Assembly (NCBI GenBank): GCA_038380795.1
Contig: CM076268.1
Location: forward strand, 15,256,001 to 15,320,000
Length of the DNA: 64,000 bases
Direction of reading: 5' to 3'
From: Pyrocephalus nanus
Lineage: Eukaryota > Chordata > Aves > Passeriformes > Tyrannidae
Shown here: positions 54,401 through 61,500 of the stretch, piece by piece
How positions within the stretch are numbered: position 1 is the first letter of the stretch
Layout: every line of letters starts with the position of its first letter
Made by a program: the position numbers and the translations under genes
The notes under the pieces: generated by a model
What the model was told of the DNA's origin: nothing
Seen by the model: only the letters and a program-made list of their open reading frames with translations
Database searches by the model: none

Positions 54401-57400
54401 TTTATGGCAAATGTATTGCATTAGCACTGGATTTAAAAAAATTTCTGGTTCACCACCATTTTTATTGGAGCTCATCTCAAGGACTTTGAGAAGCAGAGGT
54501 GGCAAATGTGGAGTATTTTTAAAAATTCTTTATTAAGTGTCTTCAGAAACAGTGGTATTATGCTGTATTTTTTCTGCTTGCTTTCTTTATGCTTGATAGC
54601 ACTTATAAAATTTGCTATATATAAAACTTTTTGTCAAATTAATATTTTGTTTCCCTGCTAAGAGGAATGTCACTTCAATCTCCCAGCATGCTTCTAACAT
54701 AATACTTGCACACAAACACAGAAGTCCGATTTTTATGTTAAATTGTAGCCTGATGTAATACATGTAATACTGATTATTGATGAGGAAGAAAAAAAAGTTC
54801 TAGCTGGACCCCACGTGATTATTTCTTTCTGTTTGCAATAAGTATATCACCCAAGGCAGGACTGAAACTGTTTTTGTTCTTCATGGTTAAATTAGACCAG
54901 CTTTTCAGCAAACTGTTATCTTGGAAATTAAAATTGAAAACAGTGTAAACTGTGTCCTGTGTGATCTTGAAGCTTTGGTGGAAGGAGAAAGAGAATTGAT
55001 AGCATATTTAATGTCTCTTTTTTGAACTTCATGCAGGCACACATCTACTCTTTGGGTGCAACACTGAAAGCAGCAATAGAATATATAGTAGAACCTGAGA
55101 CAGAATCAGAATTTGGCCAAGATCTGCACACTCTGCTGGAACAAATGCAAGAAGAGAATCCTGAAAATAGGCCAGATATTGAGGTAAATAAGCCCTACAT
55201 AATTTTCTGTTTAAAAAAAAAGTTAGACAAATATTTCTATGTGTTCTCATTAACAGAGAGATGGTCTTGATATGCTTGAGTTTTGCAGGAAAGCTGAGCT
55301 GTTTCCAGACTGAGCAGAAATTAATCTTTTTTTCCTACTCTAATGGAGACACAACCTGAAAAGATTATGTAGATGCTTGGCAGTGCTTTGATTTTTTTTT
55401 TTTAAGAGGGTTGGGTGAACACTGGTGGACCTAAATATTTCATTAACTGTTTCTTCCCATTTAATATTTAGTTTACAAAGAGAGAGTCATTAGACATAAG
55501 AGCACAGGCATTATACTGTGAAATTTGTATAATGATTGGATTGCATTTAAGAAGAAGATGGAGGGAGCCATGCCACAGAAACCTCTGTTCCACAGCGTGT
55601 TCAAAACAATGCTGTTCAAAGCTTTACTACTAAGCTGTTTTTCTGTAAATATGTAAAAACTTGTAGCATTTCATTATATATCTTTATTCAAATTTGTATT
55701 TTATTCCATTTAGCCCCTTATTTTATCTTTAGTTGTTGGAAAGAATTTGAAACTGTATAGGATTCTTCAAGCTGATGTTTTCAAAGAATTTACATTCAAT
55801 TGGCTACCTAATAGAGTGTTATTTCACATTAATATGTGAAAGTTTAGCTTTAATGTTTTTGCAGACTTTGAGAATGTAGCCATAGAATAACAGTTGTCCA
55901 ATGTGACTTTTCTTGGACTCAGTTCTACTCAGAATAGTGCTATCTACTTTTCTGTGGGGTTTTTTTGTAGGTTTTTCTTCTTCCTGAGCTGATAGTGTAC
56001 AGTGGTCTGTAGTCCCTGAAAGCTATTGCTGAACCAAAAAGAATGTGTGTCAGGGCTGGTCTAGGGTAATATATTAAGGTCACTTTGTATGTTCTTTTCT
56101 GTTCCTTTTCTATTGGGCACTTTCTTGGGTGGAATGGAGTTGGGGAGCTATATGGAGGGAAAAACCATAGGCATTTCTAGGGATTCCACTGGACACCAGC
56201 ACAGCTGGACACCTGACTCCCTTTTTCCTGTCCTTCCTTACTCCAGGGTGTGAACCTACAGCACCAATTTCTTCCTTCCACTCACAACAGCAGAAGAGCT
56301 GTTGAGTAAGTTAATGGGAAAGAGCATCTCCTCAGAGCTGTGTGAGGAGATGGTGGGATGCATTTGGAAAGGCCACTCTCTGCTCCTTCCTGCCCAAAGG
56401 GACAGGTTTTTAAATGTGTGAATATCTGTAGTTAACTGTGTGTGAGAGCAGTGCTAATGCCATCAAATGGTGCTCAGGCTAGAGATTAGAGACATGAAAT
56501 ACTGTTAGTTCTTGTGATCTAATAAAGATGACTTTCTCTAATGGGGAATAGTGCTTTCTAGATATTTGTATTTTGCAGTTTTTAAAAGATCCAGGGTTTA
56601 CTTTTAATGTAATTTCAGGAACATGCATCATCCTGCCCATGTCCCTCAATTCAAGTGAATCACTGCCTGTTTAAAAAAGTATTCAACACTAGCTTTTTAC
56701 ATTTTCAGTATGTTATTCCTAAAGAATAAAATTCAAGATAATTTTTATCAGTTGTTCTTGGTGTTCTAACTGTAGGCTAAAACTTGAACTGTATTAAATG
56801 ATTTCATAATAGCCCATGGTAAAAAACATAAATTAATTCAACTACATAATAGAAACACAGTATAATGAATAGTGCAAGAAAGACCTCCAATGTAGTATAG
56901 TATAAATTCAGATGCAATGTGGGAGTTAAAATGATTCACTTTAGTCAAAATTCACAAATCTATTCATTATTAGTCTTATTATTCATCATAGTAAGTATTT
57001 AATTTTAATTTTCTCTAGAGCATTTTGTCATTATGTGAAGAAAAAATGAAGATTGCTTCCTCAAGTAATATTTGTCGAAGCCTGTCTGCTGTTGGAAGAA
57101 GAGTTCTTTCAATTGAATCATTTGGTGCTTCTCAAGGTAATCTTAAAATGTGTTTAGTCTAGAACTTTAGAATGCCCGACATACAGAATGAATTTTAAAA
57201 GACTGTGCTTATGTGCTTTCCTGTTATAGGTTCGTTTCTAGATTTTAAAGAGTCGTTATTAAATATTTGAAGGTTGGGGGTGGGGATTAGGGAACATACA
57301 ACTCTTAATTAACATAGTTAATATATTTAGAGTGTCCTTTATGATTCAGAGTCACTTGTCAGAAATAGTTAATTTGTTTAACACACTGATAAAACATAAC

Positions 57401-58516
57401 AGCAGTGGCAGAAAAATCAATATAAAGATTTACTAGAAAAGATTAGAAGGTTTAAATGCGCATCTAATATAAACATCTGGTTTTCTTCATCTAGATGTCT
57501 GTGATAGCATGTGGAAGGGAAGAATGTGTCAGAGAAGCTTGGGATCCAAATTGTATTCAAATGAGAAAAGCAACATAGCAGGTGATTCGTCTGCAGTGGA
57601 AGATGTGACGACTACCTGTCATAACAATTCTTCTATAGTTACCATGGTGACTGGCAGAGAAAGTGGTTTAAAGGAAATGCAAATTGATCTGGATAATGAG
57701 AAAACTCAACATTCTCAACTTGCAACTCAAACTAAAAAGAGCAGAGAAGAGGACAAACATGCAGTGTATACTGACAGCTTTGCTAGTGTTGCTTTGGATA
57801 TAAAATCATGTGTTATTGACCTGGAGAGAGATGGCATTTTTAAGAAAGGTTCTTTGAGAAAAATTAAAACCTTTCCAAAGCTACCACTTGAACCTGCAGA
57901 TACAAATAACTTTTTTACATCTGTAACTAACAGTGGACCACTAGCTAGGAAAAATCACTTTTTAACACAAGAGTTACTACCTCTAGACAATAATAACGAG
58001 GTTGCTTTTTCAAAGGGAAATCTTAATTCATTTGCTATTAGTAGTCCACCAGAAACAGAACCAAAGAATCACCAGGTTGATGATCGTCATTTAGAAGCTC
58101 CATGTGTATGCACACAGGTGTCTGGCTTGAATCTAGAAGAACACATGTCACTTATTAATGGTAAAAAGATAGGTTTTGCTTCATCTGATCACAAAGAAGA
58201 CTGTTCTGGTGCTACCTGTCAAATGCTAACACCAGCTGGTATGCTAAGAGGCCCAAATCAGCCAATTGCTGGAGCAAAAATGCTAGACAATTACCTGGCA
58301 TTGGAAGACTCTTCTGAAACTTTTCAAGGGTCAAATGAAAATTATGTGCCACATTTTAACAAGATGGATTCAGTGTTAACAACAAAGCCCATTGGGAACA
58401 GACATGGATCAAACCTAATTAGGTCACCAGAATTAAGCAACGGTGTGATGAGTGCAAACAATAATGAAGATAATCTTTATGGAGGCAGAGGTTCAGAAAT
58501 CAAAAGTAATGAGCAG
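30346..58516 (+). CDS. KNDC1: KNDC1 (v-KIND), 5' part of gene, six coding exons, 3' incomplete
   Basis: The spliced CDS is join(30346-30450, 35023-35221, 38523-38581, 55037-55183, 57019-57136, 57495-58516): 1650 nt, 550 codons, open throughout with every splice phase matching. The conceptual protein matches the N-terminus of vertebrate KNDC1, an about 1750-residue brain-enriched protein with two KIND domains followed by RasGEF-N and RasGEF domains. From family knowledge, it activates Ras-type GTPases, its second KIND domain binds MAP2, and it restrains dendrite growth. Only the first KIND domain (about residues 36-205) and the following linker are present here. KIND domains resemble the C-lobe of protein kinases but are not catalytic. 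That is visible as a G-N-V-C-F segment where a kinase has its DFG region (91-96), P-P-E-F (110-113) where it has APE, I-Y-S-L-G (124-128) like the helix F motif, and N-R-P-D (165-168) like the subdomain XI arginine. The gene continues past the window. Identity rests on recognition rather than a database search, but it is very strong. Confidence 0.95.
30382..30399 (+). repeat. KNDC1: (GAG)6 codon repeat encoding poly-Glu
   Basis: Six perfect GAG triplets sit in KNDC1 exon 1, giving residues 13-18. Trinucleotide runs like this vary in length, so a change in copy number between individuals would be in frame. Confidence 0.85.
30513..30532 (+). other. G-quadruplex motif at start of intron 1
   Basis: Four G-runs (three GGG and one GGGGG) are separated by CC, starting 62 bases after the exon 1 donor site. 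It lies inside the CpG island on the transcribed sense strand. Confidence 0.65.
33666..33691. repeat. 13-bp perfect tandem duplication
   Basis: The unit attatactttaga occurs twice back to back in KNDC1 intron 1. Confidence 0.9.
34040..34078. repeat. Inverted repeat, 12-bp perfect arms, 15-nt loop
   Basis: ATTACTTACATA (34040-34051) is matched by its exact complement TATGTAAGTAAT (34067-34078). It lies in KNDC1 intron 1. Confidence 0.85.
35023..35221 (+). CDS. KNDC1: KNDC1 coding exon 2 (residues 36-102, start of KIND domain)
   Basis: The acceptor is ttggcag|GAG and the donor is G|gtaagt at 35222; the exon leaves one base of a codon (phase 1). It encodes the beginning of the first KIND domain: [12 protein letters not shown], then an [11 protein letters not shown] helix, then [16 protein letters not shown]. 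The last segment sits where a protein kinase has its catalytic loop and DFG motif. The catalytic Asp and metal-binding DFG are absent, as expected for this non-catalytic fold. The exon joins exon 1 as L-L-E-D-E/E-N-V-S-L-A-D, the expected KNDC1 sequence. Confidence 0.95.
35222..38522 (+). other. KNDC1: KNDC1 intron 2
   Basis: A GT-AG intron of 3301 bp (gtaagt...ttccaaag), phase 1. AT-rich; no repeat family or additional exon was recognised. Confidence 0.9.
38523..38581 (+). CDS. KNDC1: KNDC1 coding exon 3 (residues 102-121, KIND domain)
   Basis: This 59-nt exon follows the acceptor ttccaaag and completes the split Asp102 codon. It encodes [20 protein letters not shown]. The P-P-E-F segment is the counterpart of the kinase APE motif. 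The exon ends GAG followed by gcaagt, a GC donor and not a GT donor. This boundary is needed to keep the reading frame and the conserved N-T-F-E-A-H-I-Y junction with exon 4. The exon is too short to be found by open-frame length alone; it was placed by homology and phase. Confidence 0.93.
43811..43854. repeat. Compound microsatellite (TG)n-(AT)n-(GTAT)n
   Basis: Three successive simple repeats lie within KNDC1 intron 3: TG dinucleotides, then AT dinucleotides, then GTAT tetranucleotides. Confidence 0.95.
46127..46186. repeat. A/C-rich low-complexity tract
   Basis: A stretch of A runs interrupted by C runs (aaaaccaaaaaacccc style) in KNDC1 intron 3. Confidence 0.85.
47730..47819. repeat. (AAAC)n-like low-complexity tract
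   Basis: About 90 bases composed almost only of A and C in AAAC/AAACC units. It lies in KNDC1 intron 3, about 0.8 kb before the CR1 copy. Confidence 0.9.
48642..49224 (-). mobile_element. CR1 LINE 3'-end fragment in KNDC1 intron 3
   Basis: The 3' terminus is cacagaatcacagaatatgcggagttggaaaggacc on the complement, followed by typical CR1 3' UTR text and the end of ORF2 near 49080-49224. It is antisense to KNDC1. It resembles the 18.1-kb copy closely along its length, and both are 5'-truncated near the same ORF2 region. Confidence 0.93.
51349..51428. repeat. (TTTG)n-like low-complexity tract
   Basis: About 80 bases of T with G in GTTT units, ending in four clean TTTG copies. It is the complement type of the AAAC tract 3.5 kb upstream in the same intron. 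Confidence 0.9.
53048..53076. repeat. Inverted repeat, 10-bp perfect arms, 9-nt loop
   Basis: GTAGTGCTAA (53048-53057) pairs with TTAGCACTAC (53067-53076). It is followed immediately by short repeats of a tttatagtt-like unit up to about 53110. It lies in KNDC1 intron 3. Confidence 0.85.
55037..55183 (+). CDS. KNDC1: KNDC1 coding exon 4 (residues 122-170, KIND domain)
   Basis: The acceptor is catgcag|GCA and the donor is GAG|gtaaat at 55184; both ends are phase 0 (49 codons). It encodes [16 protein letters not shown], the helix F-like signature shared by KIND domains and kinases, and later [10 protein letters not shown], the counterpart of the kinase subdomain XI arginine. The surrounding open frame runs from 55022 to 55270, but the parts outside the exon are intronic. 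It lies 16.5 kb downstream of exon 3. Confidence 0.95.
55184..57018 (+). other. KNDC1: KNDC1 intron 4
   Basis: A GT-AG intron of 1835 bp (gtaaat...ttctctag), phase 0. No repeats or exons were recognised. Confidence 0.9.
57019..57136 (+). CDS. KNDC1: KNDC1 coding exon 5 (residues 171-210, end of KIND domain)
   Basis: The acceptor is ttctctag|AGC and the donor is G|gtaatc at 57137; the exon leaves phase 1. It encodes [10 protein letters not shown], then a stretch ending [19 protein letters not shown]. This closes the first KIND domain and carries a very well conserved basic/serine segment just after it. The 118-nt length and the split Asp210 codon fit exactly with exon 6. Confidence 0.94.
57137..57494 (+). 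other. KNDC1: KNDC1 intron 5
   Basis: A short GT-AG intron of 358 bp (gtaatc...catctag), phase 1. Nothing else was seen in it. Confidence 0.9.
57495..58516 (+). CDS. KNDC1: KNDC1 coding exon 6 (residues 210-550, inter-KIND linker)
   Basis: This is a long exon of 1022 nt. The acceptor is catctag|AT, completing Asp210; the proposed donor is CAG|gtagta at 58517, leaving phase 0. It encodes a Ser/Asn/Thr-rich, low-hydrophobicity linker expected to be disordered between the two KIND domains. The most conserved part is the [10 protein letters not shown] motif about a third of the way in. The rest diverges from mammalian KNDC1. The exon should end at ...N-E-Q, which corresponds to the E-Q/W-V-S-L junction that opens the second KIND domain in KNDC1 proteins. 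Without splicing the frame stays open for 21 more codons to a TAA at 58580-58582. The exon is AT-rich, unlike exon 1. The 3' boundary is the least certain of the splice sites called. Confidence 0.88.
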
Positions 58517-61500
58517 GTAGTAAAAATAAAGTCTTCATTATATAGTTGCTGTAGTCACTTATGTGGAGATGAGATGACTTAAATACTGTGTTATTTCTTC
58601 CCCCCTTCATCCCCTTTAGCATCCTGGAAAATTGAATTTTGCTAGTCTGCACACTTTAAGAGTTAATATTGGAAATATGGGGATTCTTTTTCCCTCTTTA
58701 ATGAAAAAAAAAAAGTGCTGTAGTGAAATTTATGCTACTGCAAAATCAACTTCCATTTGATTTTTTCTATTTTTTTTACAAATGGAGTATACTCACTAGT
58801 GTGTTAGAGCAGCATTACTTACTAGTTGACTACATTTGTAAGAGAACCATGACCAAAGCATATGTATATTTTTAACCCTTTATGTTACTGTCAGTGCATA
58901 AAGTTCACTACCTTAAAGTGAGCCTCCCAGGTGCTTATGAAAAGTGCAGAATTCCTAACTGTAAACCTGACTTCATTGGAATCAATGGCAGTATCCCATC
59001 TGCTTCAGGAGGTGAAAGAGTCCACTTTTTTTTTAAATCTGACATGTACACTTGAGTTTTTGAAAATTGTACCTATGCTGTATTTGTTCTGTGTTCTTAA
59101 ATTGCCGTCTCTATGTTTGTTATGTATATTTCGTTATAGAGTTCAAATATGTGCAGAGTATGATGAATATGTTGTCTCATGCATAATCTTTTTAAATAGC
59201 CAATTAAGAAAGGGAGAATCTACCAGAATTTGTTGATAGAGCTTTATAGTATGGTCTCCTCTGCTCATATTACATATCTCAGGGTGGACAAGTTTGGTCT
59301 CTGACTAGATGGTTTTCTCTTGTGCCACATTCAAAGTTGTAAACAAGCCCAGTGATAGAGGAGCTGCTGGCTGAAACTGCAGGATGGTTTATGCTTCTCC
59401 AGCCTTGCTGTGGCTTGATAAAAATGAGCGGCACAAACTTCACTACGTATTTCCAGAAATTACGCTCAAGTGAAGATCTTGGGTTTTTAATTTGCTTGTC
59501 TGCGTGCAATTCAGCCTTGTTCTCTTTGCCCAATTGCCCATTTTCCAGCCATCCCATGCAGTGGCATCCAGGGTTATATTCAGTCTTTATCCATCCGTTC
59601 TTTTCACCTTGCCCAGACACCTCCACTGGAGCAGTAACCTATGACTGCCAAGTGTGTAAAGAGCCTTTGGTTCATTGTAGCTAAAAAAAATAGTGCAAAA
59701 CTGAAGATTCTGTCCTAACTTCTTTTTTCTCTTCCTATCTCTTCTCCCCTCAATAGCATATGCACTTATTAAATTCATAGTTCAGGATAGTAACTATGGA
59801 TAAGCACCACATGGCATGAGTTTGCTCTCCAAGGGGGTTATTCATTGTATGCATATCGAATCCTTTATTTAGTTTTTAAATCCTACAATTGCATTCTTCT
59901 TTTCAGACTCTAAAAAGTGATTCCTTTATTGTAGACAAATCCTTTTTTTTTATCTTTTTTCTACCATCACTTATGAACATAAATTGAGTGTAGTGATAGG
60001 GGTTCCTTTTTAAGGAGGACAAAAAAACTGTTGAAATAAGACCTGTATTCTGTCCTTACTGGATTACCAGAGCAACAGTATAAGTCTGGGTATGTGAAGA
60101 TAGTTTCAGGAAAATAATCTTCCCCAGAATTACGGTTCCATAAAATTCTTGCATGATTTAAAAGCTATAACAAATCTCCTGTTTGGTTTTCCTGCAGCAG
60201 CACTTAAAATTGGCACACAGAAAATAAACCAAAGTACGTCTTCACGTTATTTTGCCATGCTTCTGAAATCCTCTTTTTCTTCAAATATTTAATCATCAAT
60301 TTAAATGAAATGTTCTTTCAGCCTGAACAGATTTTCATTCTTCTAGGCATTCTTCCAAAGGTTGACCTGCTCCTGCTGAATTCATGGGACAATCACAGTG
60401 AATTAGAAAAGGCAACTCTTATTCCAGGTACCCTAATAAGCAGTGTTGTGATATATATGATCTGAAAGGAAGACAGCAGGGTGGTGGTTCTCTATGGTAT
60501 CAGAGTTTTGCAGCTGTCCTTTCAGTAGAAGAAGTGTTTGATAGAGTCATTCTCTATATTCTCTTTTTTAGTAATTGATTCCAGCAAATTTTCAAGTTCT
60601 GGCACATAAAAATATTATGCTCTTTAGTAAAATCTCTTTGGTCTTAAACCAAAAAATGAACAAAAAAAGCAAATGTAATAAAATCTTCTTTAATTATTTA
60701 ACTGCTTTAGGGAGAAAAAAACCCCTTTAAATATATTAATATCTGTGAGCAACACCTAGACTTCTGAAATAGCTTCCTGAAATGCTGAGTTTCTAGCCTG
60801 GTAATCTTTCTTTGTTTTCTGAAGGAAGTTTATTCATTTTTAGAAGTTACTGAACTGTTTTGCAGACTCTATGACAAGTCTTCTTAGAGCAGTGGAGGGG
60901 GTAATGTTTTCAGCTTCTTTTTTTCCTTTTGGAAAACAGATTTTATTCCTCAGGCTTCTGAAACAGCAGTTTTTGACTCTGTTACCTGGCAATTGCAAAA
61001 AAGAAAAACCATACCGTGCCATCCCTTATGTGAACTTTCTCAAGTTCCCTTTCATTTATTTGTGCCAGAATTTTACCAAATACCTAATTTTAGGGTTTTT
61101 TTTTCGAAAACATAAGTCTGAGAGTTTGTTCATTTACTGCAAAAGCACAAGTGTGAAGCCCCAGCTAATGTGATTTCTATCTTCTGGGGTAAATAGAAAA
61201 TACCTCAGAAGATCTGCAGTGCTGCTCTTTCACTAGTTTTCTATAACAGATTGGCATGATTGCAGCATGTAGAGCTTTTAGAATAATATGTTTAGCATCT
61301 CTTTCAATATTTCATGTTCTTTAGAAAAGGTGCAATACCAGTCCATCCGGTTGAAGATCAACCTTGTCTACTCTGGAGAACAGACAGATTTTCTTGCCTG
61401 TCAGTACTTCTCCAGTGGACAGTATTTTTCTGATACTCCAACACTGCTTCTTAATGTTGTGTGCTTTACTGCTAGTAAGCATTACTAAAAATACTTGCTT

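Larger units (their letters stand above)
38582..55036 (+). other. KNDC1: KNDC1 intron 3, GC-AG type
   Basis: This 16455-bp, phase 0 intron opens with gcaagt after GAG and closes with catgcag. The AG|GCAAGT context is the strong consensus that GC donors need to pair with U1 snRNA. It holds a CR1 3' fragment (48642-49224), a compound microsatellite (43811) and A/C- and T/G-rich low-complexity tracts. It interrupts the coding sequence of the first KIND domain between the APE-like and helix F-like segments. Confidence 0.88.

Noticed and set aside
55184..55270. Extension of the exon 4 open frame past 55183
   Set aside because: A clear donor GAG|gtaaat ends the exon, and the following residues are AT-rich intronic translation.
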